From Acanthamoeba sp. SK_2022b (lineage: Eukaryota; Discosea; Longamoebia; Acanthamoebidae), in the NCBI GenBank assembly GCA_027943245.1, contig JANDJZ010001753.1, forward strand, positions 1 to 64,000: a stretch of DNA of 64,000 nucleotides, written 5' to 3'. Under the pieces are notes generated by a model that was not told where the DNA came from, did no database searches, and saw nothing but the letters and a program-made list of their open reading frames with translations. Both the position numbers and the translations under genes were made by a program. This document shows, one piece after another, positions 44,736 through 56,643 of this stretch; positions within the stretch are counted from its first letter, which is position 1; the number at the start of each line of letters is the position of its first letter.

Positions 44736-47116
44736 ATGCAAGCTTCCACTCCACCGGCGCAGGCAAACAAAGACGATCGCAGGTTCCACCAAGGTAAGAA
44801 ACGCCTCCCCTGATTTCTAATCCAAATTAAATCTGATCTGAGACTGCAAAGCGGCTCGGCAGGCCAAGGCTCAACGCCATCAACCAGCACCGACTCGCCT
44901 GGCTTCGCCTTCCGTCTCCACACCAGAATCGAGCGTGCACAAGACTACACCCTCGACTCCGTCTCCATCGAGAGCTCCAGCGCCGATGAGATCAACGTGG
45001 GTAGGCGGTCCAGGCCAAGCCCTCTACAAGACCACTTCTCTGGGCAACACGTTTAGGGTTGATGTAGAGGGCCCTCCCCATCGAATCGATCTGCTGCTCT
45101 CGCTGAATGCAGACAACTTGCCTATCTACAAACGCCAACCGATAGACAAGAAGTTGCCAACTGCTAGCGACAACCCGGAGCAGATGAGCATAGATGAGCA
45201 TGTGGCATCTGCTTTATCCTCAAAGGAGGAGGCCGAGCTGGCTCGAAAGCTGAAGGCGCTGAGCGTGCAGAAGCCTCTGGAGGAGGACAAAGAGCTGCTA
45301 CTGCTGTTTGCCACTCTGCCAGCCAACCTTAAGGACCCCATCATTAGCTACCTCAAGACCGAGCGTGGACAGCAGCTCGTCGAGGTGGTCATTGACACAG
45401 GGCGCCCGCCTGTACTCTGGTTTCAGAATGACACGTCCGTACCCGCGCAGAGGGAAGTCGAGCCAGAGGACCTTCAGAGCTGCCTCGATGCTCTGCTGGC
45501 CGGTACTGCCCAGTTCTGTGACGTATAATCAGTACCGAGCCCACCTAATGCCTCTGTCTCTTGCGCAGGTGGGAAGGAGTTCACAAGCGACAACAGAATT
45601 GGCATCTCGAAGACGCTGCACAGAATCAGCGCTGTGCGTAACCGGAAGGACGACGTGGTTGGGTACGTCCGGTGTGTATCCAGTGTCTTCCACACTAACA
45701 GTGATCGTTCACCACGTGGTCTACCGCATTGCACAGACTTACGTATCGTATCGGACGCCACATCCCCGGGGTGTGCGAGATGATCAAGGATTTCATCGTC
45801 AGTCTTGCCGCCAAGCCTGCGACCTCGGTGAGTCTCATCACTGCTTCATTGTAGGAAACCCAACAACTCACTGTTGGTCGTTCAGGGTCGCCTTCCCACG
45901 GGCTCCAAGTCAGTGCTGCTCCTGGGCCCGCCTGGCGTGGGCAAGACTACTCTGCTACGCGATTGTGCACGGTAGGGACTTGAGACAGCGCTTGTACTCC
46001 TCTCTTAAGATAGCCTTAACGTATGACCGCGCTTGGGGGTAGAGTGTTGGCCGATGACCTGGGCAAGCGAGTGTTGGTGGTCGATACGTCGAACGAGGTG
46101 TGATACACCTGCTTATTTCTAGGCTAACCGTTCGTGCAGAGGTTGATCCTATTTTCCCGTTTGCAGATTGCAGGCGATGGCGACGTGCCGCATCATTGCA
46201 TCGGACGAGCCAGAAGGTTGCAGATCAAGGACCGAAAGTTCCAAGCTCAGGTCATGATCGAAGCCGTTCAGGTAGGTGACCCGTCTGCTACTCACATCGT
46301 CTGAATCACTCACTCTGCATCCGCGTTCAGAATCACAACCCGCAAGTGATCATCGTAGACGAGATCGGGACCATGCAGGAGGCGGAATCTGCCCGCACCA
46401 TCGCTCAGCGAGGTACCTCTAGCTTTCTTACATTTCTGCTGGTGCAGCTCACTTAGTAATAACAACCGATGCTCTTGCTGCAGGTGTTTCGTTGGTGGCT
46501 ACTGCCCACGGTCTGAGCTTGAGCAGCCTTCTTAAGAATCCCACATTGGTCAAGCTCGTCGGTGGCGTTCACCCCGTGATTGTCTCCGATGCCAAGGTAC
46601 GCTTGCCTAGGGTGGGCCATTGGGCAAGCCGCTGACCAGCGCCATTTTGTGGGCTTCAGGCCAAAGCGAGGAAAGACGGAAGCATTCAGAAGACCCTCTT
46701 GGAGAGGGCGGGAGCGCCCACCTTTGACATGCTCGTTGAGCTCGTGGGTCGGAATCACTGGCGCGTTTACAGGTGACCAGTCCTCGTCTTATCTCGTTTG
46801 TGTTTTGATGTTACGCAAACGTCCTTACGTGTTTCTGACTCAAAACGAAACGACCCGTCAACAGGGACGTAGCTACCACGGTGGACAACATGTTGGCCGG
46901 CAAGGAGCGGCTCGTCGAGACACGATGGATCAACGACGAGGGTAGAATGATGGCTCGCTTCGAGAACCTCGTCTACGACGAATCTGAGGTACTACTTCTC
47001 CCCTCCCTCTCCTTACGCAAGGGAAACGGCTGATTTCGACGTTGCAGGTGCGCGAGATCAACAACACGCTCAGCTCTCCTGCCAGTCCCGGCGGCGCGTC
47101 TGTGGCTGCCGGCTGA
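44736..47116 (+). CDS. Ycf45/SpoIIIAA-like P-loop ATPase, 551 aa
   Basis: Twelve exons: 44736-44793, 44852-45517, 45569-45662, 45737-45827, 45886-45971, 46043-46097, 46167-46271, 46331-46412, 46484-46596, 46660-46772, 46865-46988, 47048-47116 (1656 nt, all in phase). Walker A is [19 protein letters not shown], the following strand [15 protein letters not shown] is diagnostic of this family, Walker B is [17 protein letters not shown], and [12 protein letters not shown] follows as in SpoIIIAA and plastid Ycf45. The N-terminal 200 residues are specific to this protein, starting with a low-complexity Ser/Pro region that could hold a targeting signal. The family is common in cyanobacteria, plastids and Bacillus; its cellular role outside sporulation is poorly known. 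Confidence 0.85.
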
Positions 47117-47137
47117 AGAGCAAAAAAGGAAAACGAA

Positions 47138-47143
47138 AATAAA
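47138..47143 (+). other. Polyadenylation signal AATAAA of the ATPase gene
   Basis: 22 bp after the stop; the next start codon is only 41 bp further. Confidence 0.5.
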
Positions 47144-47183
47144 TCCTTGTTTGTTTTTCCTGCGGCCCGCACGCGCAGCGGAG

Positions 47184-48884
47184 ATGGAGGTGGCGGCTGG
47201 TGTGGTGCGGGCTGCCTGGGCCAGGGGCAGGGGGTTGGTAGCCTTTGTGTTGCTGAGCGTAGTGGCCGGCTCTGCATTTTTGTTCGTGAAGCAGGCCTCT
47301 TCTTCCCTCCCTCCGGTAGGAGAGCCTCTCCGCCTACCTCTGTTCTGTGTCGGTTTGGCCTGCCTGCTCTCTTGAGTTGACGTGTTTTATGCACCAACAC
47401 AGTTGACTCTCGTGGCGCTGCGCTTGTCACTGGGCTTCATGGCGCTGTTCGTCCTCACGGCCCTCTTCTACCGAGAGTACGTTCCGTGCATGTTCACTGC
47501 CAAGACCGCCTTGCAGGTTCCTCTCCCCGCGACATGCGTGTCTTCTTCACCTTCGCCGCAGGTCTGACTCCTGTGATATCAGCTATGCTTCATGGCGGTG
47601 GCGAACAACGTGATTCCCTACACGCTCTATCCGATCGCCCAACACTACGTGGATACGGGCGTGGCTGCCATCCTCGCTTCTACGGCCCCTCTCTTCGCTC
47701 TGGTCATCGGCCACTTCACCATTCCGGTACGGGCCCTCCTCCCTTGCTTGACACTGATGTTTCTTCATCTCATCTGTTCGCCTCGCAGGGATCGGAACGG
47801 ATGACTCTCCTGCGTGCTCTGGCTGTGGTTGTGGGCCTCGGCGGTGTGGTGGTCCTTTCCCTTCAGAAGATCGGCTCCAACGACCATCACAGGTAACGGG
47901 AGCCTTTTGTGGTTGTAGATGGCGCATCTACTGTCATGCTCAGTTCTCTTTCCCAGCAGCTACTGGACCTATAGCGCCTATGTCCTTGTTGTCTGCGCTG
48001 CCGCTTCCAAGGGCTGCGCGTCAGGTATCGCGACCTCGTTTATGTGTTGTAGGCGGCTACAGATATGCTAAAACGACCTGTCTTGCGTGCAACTCACCAT
48101 GCGTCACTAGTGTTCGCCCATCGCTACTTGATCGACTTCAAGATCATTCCGCTGGCGTGTGGCCAGACCTTCTTCGGCTCGCTTATCGCCATCGCTCTCT
48201 CCTTGATATTCGACTTCAACCTTCCGCCATACTCCTTCCCCACACACTACGCCTTCTTCTACGACCTCACGTGGAAGGTCTTACCTCCGCTACTGTTTCC
48301 TCGCCCTTGGCCCGCCTTCCTCAGCCACTCACCTGCGTTTCGTTCTCTCCTCTCTTTGCCAGGCCTTCTGGGGAGTCATCTACCTCGGGCTTGCCTCGTC
48401 GTGTCTTGCCTATCTCCTCCAGTTCTACCTCCTCCAGACCATAGGTGCGTCTTTCGGCTCTGCGTCTTTAAGTGCAAGCGAGCCTTGGCTCACCACGCGC
48501 CCGACGGCCCCAAGGTTCCGTCAAGCAAACGTTTGTAGACTTTCTCGTTCCTGTGGTGGCCCTCGTGGAGGGCGTGGTCATCCTCGGCTCGTGGGCTCAC
48601 GTGTCCGACTGGTACATCATCGCCGAGGTCGCCGGTATACCTGCCGCTCCCCTTCCTTCAATCGCAGGGGACTGTGTGGACGCATGCTGACTGGCCGTAC
48701 AGGCGCCTGTCTCATCCTCTGTTCGCTGGGTCTGGCTCACGGGCCGCGGTTTGGCCTTCACCAGGCCGCGGAACCAGAGCACGACAGCGACAAGGAGACG
48801 GACGAGCACAGCATCAACGACGTCCCTCCGTCGGCCTCCCGAAAAGACCGCGCCCACAACGGCAAGCTGCTGCTGGTCGCATAG
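47184..48884 (+). CDS. EamA/DMT-superfamily transporter, about 10 TM
   Basis: Firm exons: 47184-47315, 47403-47516, 47583-47726, 47789-47892; later exons follow at about 47960-48018, 48112-48280, 48363-48444, 48514-48633 and 48702-48884. Two EamA halves are visible. The first has GSAFLFVKQASSSLPPLTLV and VDTGVAAILASTAPLFALVIG. The second has AFWGVIYLGLASSCLAYLLQ and FVDFLVPVVALVEGVVILG, the usual proline/glycine helix 9 pattern. A hydrophilic C-terminal tail follows. DMT transporters move small metabolites or drugs across plasma or organelle membranes; the substrate cannot be read from sequence. Confidence 0.8.
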
Positions 48885-48998
48885 GCACCCGATTTTATTT
48901 GATAATTTCTTCTCTCTTTTTTACGATAACAAAACATTGGTAATAATCGAAAACGAAACCGAAAAAGAGAGAGAGAGTGCTGCCCAACCAACCGCAAG

Positions 48999-50596
48999 AT
49001 GTGTGGGCCCCTGCAGTGTCTGCCATGCCAGCCCGGTTTCGTGGAGAGGCTGAAGACCGATAGACAAGTGCAGGTGTGGACCCTACTATGGATGCCCCTC
49101 CTCGTGTTGTGGGTGCTTTACTTGGGGTTTCAAATCGACAATCTCGCATCAGCCGTAGAGGGTCGATCCTTCCAGGTCCCTCCCCTCTGATGCAACTATT
49201 GTCATAAAACAATTAGTAATTTTTTTGGTCCTTTTTTTTAACATCGATACATGTGGAGCAGGTCATGCTTAAGAAGCAAGACACTCTCGCGTTGCCCGCT
49301 TGGACCATTTGCAGCGACACTGGCAGCACCATCATTCAGGTGCCTACCACCACATGGCTGCACGCCGTTCCCCCACTGATGGTGGACTGGATGTCGTTCG
49401 TGCGTTAGGTGCAATGTCAAATGGATGGCGGTCCGCTGCTCGTACAGAGCAAGTACGATGACGGCTGTTTCGGGTTCAACGACAAGCCGCCCTTGCTGCA
49501 GGCCACCTACGGCAAGGGCAACATCGACTGCGCGATTCAATTCCAGAGTGCGTTCTCTCCCTCTCTCTCAGCAACAGAGCGCCTGACGACGGCGCTGCTG
49601 TGTCACTTGTCGTCACAGACACGTCGCAGTCGGCCAAGGTGTTCCTGCACGATCCCATCTACACGGCCAACATCCACGACCCGCTCAGCGGTGCGCGACA
49701 CTCTGTTCCAACTGTTTTAGTAGTGGCCACGCACTTAAGCTTATCGCTTCGTCGCGTGTAGGAAAGAGCATCTACGACTTCTTGAAGCGTGTCCCCAGCG
49801 GCATCTGCGTTGTCAGTACGTCACGTCTTGGCCTGCCAGATCACCTATTTCTTTATGCCTCTGAAGAGTGCATTTGTATTTTTATTTATTTTGTTGTTGT
49901 CTCCATCACAGACATCCAGGAGGCGGCACAGACCCTCTTCTGGTGGAAATGGAATAGATTTGAGTTCATGCACGGTGACCGCATCAACGCCTACTCCCTG
50001 GTGTCCTCTTCGATCATCCAGAGGTGTGCATGAACAAGCCCCCCATTATGCGAAGGAGGATGATCATTCACCTCTCTGTCTCTCTCCTTCCCTTCCCTCT
50101 TCCGGTTTTGTGCAGCCACACCATGCCGGCGTTCAACTTCAGCGGCGGGATGCGCATGGAGGTGGGCGACTACTACCAGTGGCGCTACTACGAGGTCCAG
50201 TGGTGGTCCGGCTACGACTTCTGGTATTTCATGGGTGAGTGCATTTTCGTCTCCTCCCGCCCTACCCGCCCACGATGTTGTGTTTAATGGGGGGGGGGGG
50301 TTGGCTAACTGCTCCACGTTGCGCGATGCGTGCAGGCATGGTCGGAGGAGCCTCGTTCCTGCTGGTCCTCATCCATTCGCTCTTCTTCTACCCGCTCAAG
50401 CGTCTCTACGTGGCTCCACGCGGCTACACCAATGTCGACGGTACGCCTGTCTCCGCCTAGCGGGTTGGACATCCTCACCCATGGTGTCATTCTTCTTGCA
50501 GAAGAGGAAGCCGTGGCAGCCCGGCCAATGAGGGATATCAGCAGCGGTTCTCGCGACGCCAGCGCTTCTACGAGCGGCAACTACGACACTCTGTGA
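48999..50596 (+). CDS. Conserved-looking two-TM protein of unknown function, 316 aa
   Basis: Nine exons: 48999-49175, 49262-49339, 49409-49547, 49619-49690, 49762-49815, 49912-50023, 50116-50234, 50336-50440, 50502-50596 (951 nt, all phases consistent, TGA at the end). A Cys-rich N-terminus (CGPLQCLPCQPGF) precedes TM1 (TLLWMPLLVLWVLYLGF). A predicted non-cytosolic domain of about 190 residues with Trp/Tyr-rich stretches follows (WWKWNRFEFMHGD, YYQWRYYEVQWW), then TM2 (FLLVLIHSLFF) and a short polar tail. No family recognised. Clean splicing argues it is a real gene. Confidence 0.7.
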
Positions 50597-50702
50597 CCTC
50601 TCCTCTCTCTCTCACGCGTTGTTGTTGAGGTGTTTTCGCAGGTGTTTTCCCCTGAACATATTGCCTCTACGTGGAAGGGAGGGAGTGGGAGGGGGGAGCA
50701 AG

Positions 50703-52627
50703 CTAGTTGATATTGATCTCACCGCTGTCAATTACAAGAGCGGCCTTTCGTCGTTCGGCGAGGCGTGTGCGAAGGCTGAAGATGAGCCAATGGAGCATGT
50801 ACAGGGCGATGATGACCACGTTGGCGAGACCGGCGATGCCCAGGTTCTTGAGGCTCGAATTGTAGAGCAGGAACCCCGCCAACGCCAGCGGCGGGACGGC
50901 CAGCAGGAACACGCCCACCTTGCCTCCGGGCACTTCGAATGGCCGCGGCGTGTCTGTGTACGTGGCAGAGACCAAGCGGCAAGTCAGCATCATCACCACT
51001 CAAGAAGACAACGCCGCGATAGTGCACGATGTCCAGGAGGAGGGTGGTTACCAGGTTCGAAGAAGCGGAGAGCAAAGAGGGAAGCGTATTGGAGGGCGAT
51101 GTTGACGACCCGCATGAGGGTGGTGACCTCGGCCAGCTCGTTGAAGGGCACCTGGGCGAGGAAACAGCAGATCGTGCCCACGATCAAGAGGGCTGCCACG
51201 GGCACGACCTCGCCATCGCGCTTCGTCCACGACCACGCCACCGGTCGCGGCAGTTTCTGCGACTTGCCTGCGCAAGCACAGGCAATGTATGGTTCAGACA
51301 CAGCTCGCTGTGTGGCTGGGCCATCGTCGCGTCGCGGTGTACCTTCTTCGAGGGCCATGGCCCAGCAGGTGCGAGCGAGCGTGGCAATGAGCGCGTTGGC
51401 CATGCCGAAATTGCTGACCGCTGCCGCCACGGTCATCATTATGCCCAGCCACGGGCCCACCTTGTCGGCGATGTCCTGGAAGAAGCCCGCTGTCCACTGG
51501 TTGTAGTCTGGCACCACCCAGTAGCCCAGCACAACCGGGATCACGTAGGTCGCCCACAGCAGCGGCACCGAGCTCATGATGCCTGGCGACACGCCCCCCC
51601 CCCCGCCCCGAGGAGTGTACATCGTAAGTAAGCAACATTAATTGCAACAAGACGTCAAACCAGAGGCGCGAAGGTGACACCAGACCTCGGATATAGGTGC
51701 TGCGTCCGCCCTCGACCTCGCCGGCCATGGCGCCCATGATGTCGAAGCCGTCGAGATTCCAGATGATCACGCTGATGAAGAGCGCCCAGTCGATGGCTCC
51801 GAAGCTGCGCGTGTCGAGGACGGCGCGCGGCGCAAAGTAGCCTTCGGCGGGGATGGCCGCTATCTCGATGACAAAGGGCAGGAGGATGACGAACAGAATG
51901 ACCAGCGAGAGCCGGCTGAGGAAGTCGACGCCGATGATGTTGATGGTCACCACCACCGCCAGGAAGGCCACTTGGATCAGGATCGTCTCCCACCAGTTCA
52001 GCTGCACTGGCAGATATGCGATGAACAGCCCCGGGTACATCGCTGCATCGCATGGATGTTAAGTCGAATTGGATTACGATGATGACAACGACAATGAAGA
52101 TGAACAAGATACCTAGAGTGGTGAAGTTGGCACTGATGATGTTGTAGGCGTTGATCCAGCCGATGAAGTCGCCGAACGCGCGCTGGACCCAGACGATGTT
52201 GCCACCGTTCTCGGACATCATCAGGGACAGCTCGGCTGACATGATGGCCTGCGGCACGCTCCAAATGAACGGCACCGCCAGCAGGCCGATAATGGCCACC
52301 AGCGGACCTGCACACTTGTCAGCATCATGCCGACACTTGTGAAGCCAACTAAAATAAGATAAAAATAAAAAAATATTTATATATGGTTTTTGCTAATAAT
52401 TGCTGGAGGAGGGAGGCAGTGCCAGCAGCGCCAACGATATCCTCAATGGAAAAGGGTCCGCCTGAGATAAGGAAGTAGGCCATGATGGTGAGCCGGAGAG
52501 CCCCGATACTCCGCTTCATTTCTTCACGTTGATGGTGGCCAGTCTCGACCACCTCCACGTCGACGGAATGGTACTCCCCGCCATCCCGCCCCCCGGCCAG
52601 CAGGCCCACTTTGCTTTCGTCCTTCAT
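50703..52627 (-). CDS. APC-superfamily amino-acid / polyamine permease
   Basis: The first in-frame ATG is at 52627 (MKDESKVGLLAGG); the frame is open further upstream without ATG. Exon blocks (coding order) lie at about 52627-52395, 52310-52115, 52040-51690, 51580-51345, 51270-51055 and 50960-50703. Helix 1 has GPFSIEDIVGAAG, the unwound substrate-binding segment of APC transporters. It is followed by FIWSVPQAIMSAELSLMM and GNIVWVQRAFGDFIGW, which are closest to plant PUT and yeast/protist polyamine or LAT-type carriers. About 12 TM helices can be counted; the C-terminal end is LYMLHWLIFSLRTRL plus a short tail. Likely a plasma-membrane uptake system. Confidence 0.85.
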
Positions 52628-52978
52628 GTCCTGCACGCTGAGCGTTGCCGCGTAGGAGGAGGGTGCAGCTCTGCACCCCGCCTCCGGTCCTTCCTTCTCG
52701 TTTTCCACCTTTGCCCAAGCGGAGTCGCCGGTTTAACTTCGTTCGCGTTTGCGTGCGATGGGCGGCTCTCTGCCCTCCCCTCCGCGTTCAGGCAACAAGG
52801 AAAAGGTTTTGTTTTCTTAAGTCGACAACTTTTCTCTGGTTTTCTTGCGTTTCCTAATTGTTTTACAAAAGGAAGGAAAGAGCTTTTTACGTGAGGTTGC
52901 TTGGCGGAAAGAAGGCGGAGGAGCTTTTCTCGCTTCGTTTTTCTGAACAAGCGGCCACCTTGGTTGTTACAGCATAAG
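52628..52978. promoter_or_regulatory. Divergent intergenic region
   Basis: 351 bp between the permease (-) and the ABHD gene (+); parts of both 5' UTRs must lie here. No motif recognised. Confidence 0.3.
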
Positions 52979-53762
52979 ATGGAACCTGGAGGCACACGTG
53001 ACCAGACTTCAGACAAAAGAGAGGCCAAATCTAAACAACGGGCACCTCGCCGTCCATGGCTCTCGTGGCGTCCTACCTCGTCCAACCTCCTCGCCCACGC
53101 CGAGCGCAAGATGCTAGACGGTCTCCACTTGCTCTCTTTTATGTTCACAGCCTCCCACCCGACTCAATGCAGCTGCCTTGTGTGAATGTGGCGGGGAACA
53201 GCTGGAATCGGTGAGGGGCACTACGAGCAACGGATGGTGGACGTGGGCGGCGGTCAGCGCATCAACACCCTCATCGCAGGGAAGGGCAGGCCGCTCGTCA
53301 TTATGCATGGCTTCGCCTCTGGCCTCGGCCTCTTTGTATGGTACATGGTGATACCTCAGCGGGTAGTTGTGCGGAATTGCTTACGCTGCGTGTGTGTGCA
53401 GCAACATCAAGGAGCTGGCGCGGCATTACAAGGTGTACGCCCTGGACACGATCGGGTTTGGCCGCAGCAGCCGCCCTAAGATGCGGTTTAAGACGCCCGA
53501 GCAGTCCGAGGACTTCTTCCTCGGCTACTTCGAGGCCTGGCGGCAAGCCCTGGGGCTCAAGCGCTTCACGCTCGTTGGTACCCCTACGCCCTTCTTCGCT
53601 TCTTATTCGCTCGGTGGCATTGCTGTCTTCCGGTGATGGTGATCATGATCATGACGGACCTCCGTCAAAATCTAACAGGGCACTCGCTGGGCGGGTACCT
53701 GTCGTCCCTCTACACCATGCGGTGTCCGCAGTACATTGAGCACCTCATCTTAGCAGGTGAAT

Positions 53763-53832
<70 letters not shown>

Positions 53833-55043
53833 CAAAGAGAGATTGCGAAGTCGAGGGGCTCATGAGGCGGTGATTTTGGCAGACATGTGGGGCATACTGC
53901 CCAAACCGGAGGAGGAGGAGGAGTTCGTGGGCAAGTGGCGACTCGTCAAGACGTCCCTCAACCATTTCAATCCGCTCGCGCCCCTGCGCTTCGCTGGACC
54001 GTTCGGGCCGAACATCATCCACAGGCTCCGGCCGGACATGATGGAGAAGTTCGCCCACCTGTTCGCCGGCGACACCAGGGAGACGGAAATGGTCGACATG
54101 GCCAAGAAGCACCACAACGACGCCAAGGAGAAGAGGAGGGAGCAGCACGAACAAGACGAAGAAAATAATCCGGAGACGGAGGAGGCTGATGGTCAACGAA
54201 CCCAACAACACATGGAAGAGCAGCGTGCGGAGACCGAGTGGGAGATGGTGGAGGAGGGCATGATGCAAGAGGAGGCGGTGAAGGGTCTGGGCAAGGAGGC
54301 AAAGATATCCGCGCGAGTGGTCATCGACTACATCTACCACATCAACGCGAGGACACCGGCCACCGGCGAACAAGCCTTCCGGTACGCCGCGCCGCCCACT
54401 ACTCGCTGACCACCCCCAGCGGCATCATGCAAGAGAGGCTGAGGCCCATCGCCCACCAAAACAGAAAGCTGTTGATCCCCATCAACTGGCCGGCGAGGCC
54501 GCTCGCCGACCGCTTCACGGCGATCGACCCCAACATACCACTCACCTTTCTGTTTGGAACTGTACTCACCTCCTCGTTGTGTTGTTTATGCTGGCTCCGC
54601 TCACCGCCTCATTTTGCACACTCCAGCATTCGTGGATCGACCCAACTGGCATGTTTATGCTGCAGGAGACGCTGCCAAACGATATCGAAGTCATACCCAT
54701 CCACAACTCGGGTATGCCCAATGCCAACGCCCCTGAGAGATGAGAAAGAGGGAGACGTAGGCTGATGGTGTCCTGTGCAGGTCACCATCTGTATGTGGAC
54801 AACATACCAGAGTTCAACGGGGCCATCCTGACGAGCATGGCGCGTAACAAGAGGCGGAGAGCAGAGGGCGACGCGCGCACGTCGAAGAAGACCGCGAGAA
54901 GGGACGAAAGCGACGGCCACACACAAGAAACCGAGACCAGAAGCAGGATAAATTCTCAAGAGGAAAAGAGCGAAAGCGAACACGAGGGAGAACACGATCT
55001 CGAGTGGGAGGTCGACCAGTTTGTAGAGGTCAAACCCAACTAG
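52979..55043 (+). CDS. ABHD4/ABHD5-type alpha/beta hydrolase
   Basis: ATG 52979; exon 1 ends about 53119 after WLSWRPTSSNLLAHAERKML, a region typical of ABHD4/5 upstream of the fold. Later exons carry LVIMHGFASGLGLF (oxyanion strand), VYALDTIGFGRSSRP, the nucleophile elbow VGHSLGGYLSSLY (Ser present, unlike mammalian ABHD5), and the late HSWIDPTGM and SGHHLYVDN (catalytic His region). A long charged insertion with Glu/Gln/Lys lies in the cap (54080-54310) and a Lys/Glu/Ser-rich tail follows the core. ABHD4 relatives deacylate N-acyl phospholipids; ABHD5 activates lipases. The Ser favours an enzyme. Confidence 0.85.
53767..53831 (+). repeat. (CA)n microsatellite
   Basis: About 32 CA units inside an intron of the hydrolase gene. 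Confidence 0.95.
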
Positions 55044-55181
55044 CTGCGGTTGTTCAAGATTGCGCACGGGAGAGCACGGTCCTACCCCCACCGCGAGACC
55101 GGCAAAATGGAGAGCGGCAGCCACATCAAGCCAGGAGGCAGCCATCTCTCTCTGTAGAGGAGCAACAATGAGAACATGGTG

Positions 55182-56449
55182 TTAGAGCTGAGCACAGGAG
55201 AGGCCAAGCGAACATAGTGGCGGTGGCGTACGTCGCTTCCACTTGCGATACGCCGAATGAGAGGGGGTAGAACTCGTCCTTCGCAGCTCACAGCCCATAC
55301 CCTCGTACCACTCCAACTGTTGCACAAAGCCCTGCGTGGACAAGCCAGTGAGCGTGGATATCAGCCAACTGGCTGCTGTACTCGAGAATGCGCAAGGTTC
55401 AAGTGTAGGCACAGTACGGAATTGGGATTAACTACTGGTCGGATCTCTTTGACGTGCCGCAGCGCCTCCGGCAGTGGCATCTTCTCATGCTTGACGAGGT
55501 AGGCCACCACGACCGACGCGCTACGCGATATCCCCGCCATGCTTGCAAGAGAGATCACGCGTCAGCACATGCGGCTCCTGATGCATGGAGCTAAGGTGCA
55601 TGTTGGATCATACCAGTGCACCAGAACCGCTCCACCGCTCTCCTGAACCTCAGCGATGATGGCGCAGCACCGGTCGAAGTGAGTCAGTATGTCCTCCATC
55701 GGGTGGTCGTCGATCTCGAGGTGATGATAGGTGAAATCCTGTTATCCTCACCCAGGCCCTTTAGTTGTTGGGTAATGGCCCATTGTGCCGAGTGAAGGGA
55801 AGCAACCTGAGGAAACCACTTGCGTGCAACGCGAGCACAGTTGATTATGTGGGTCACGCGTCGTTCTTTGAGGGCGTCGCGCTTAGACGCCGACGAGTAG
55901 TCTCCGAGGAACAGATTGGGCACTATCTCGTTGGCTTCGAACTCGTTGTCGGCCAGGTATGGTGGCGGTTCATTCAGACAGTCAAGCATGAGCGATCTGA
56001 ACGTCGCACAACAGCACTGCGTGTTTAGGCGGGCAACAGATGTGGCCTCTGGCCAAGCCGTACCTTGTGTCACCTTCCACCACGTAGAAGAGGTTGCGCA
56101 GCTTGCGCACTGGGCGCATACCCTTGTTCGTGGGAGCAGCTTTTCGCACCTCGGAAACGGGCTTCCCTTCATTGCGCTTCTTTCCATCACCACGCGAGAT
56201 AGTGGAAGAAGACGTCCCCTCGGCTCTCTCCTTATCGTGCTCCTCTTGCTTCCTTTCCTCCGCTTTTTCGACTGTCTTGTCTTCTGCTTCTTGCGTTCGA
56301 TTCTCGGTCTCGCCGAAATTCTTGTTCTTCTTATTCTTCTTCTTGGTTCTCTTTTTGTGAACGTTCGTCTGCGTAGTGCTTGTCGGGTCGTTCCTGGGCG
56401 CCTCTTCACCCACGTCTGGCTCCTCCATCTTTTCACCAGACCGGTTCAT
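55182..56449 (-). CDS. Dual-specificity protein phosphatase (DUSP) with charged N-terminus
   Basis: ATG 56449. The first exon encodes a Lys/Glu-rich region (NVHKKRTKKKNKKNKN) with NLS character. The phosphatase fold starts EIVPNLFLGDYSSASKRDAL and VTHIINCA, continues YHHLEIDDHPMEDILTHFDR (general acid Asp region) and reaches VLVHC-MAGISRSASVVVAYL, an intact HCx5RS loop split by an intron near 55600. IRPVVNPN and FVQQLEWYE follow, as in other atypical DUSPs. The C-terminal end after 55290 is uncertain. Exon positions are approximate: 56449-56065, 55990-55808, 55738-55617, 55556-55425, 55337-55182. Confidence 0.8.
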
Positions 56450-56643
56450 GAAAACACCTAATTTGCCTTTGTTACTTTATTTGGTGTAAAGCAATAAAAT
56501 AGAAATAAAAACAAGAGCAATAAATTGGGAAAAAGCCTTTACGGAGAGATAATAGACAATATATTCAACGAATAAGAGATAGGGACATGGTGGGAAAGCG
56601 AATCGACTGACCAGAGCTCGCCCGCAGCGCCTGGACTGGCGGG

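Noticed and set aside
49406..49408. In-frame TAG inside the two-TM protein gene, suggesting stop-codon recoding
   Set aside because: The TAG is the end of a 69-bp intron (49340-49408, GTGCCT...TTAG); splicing keeps the frame without it.
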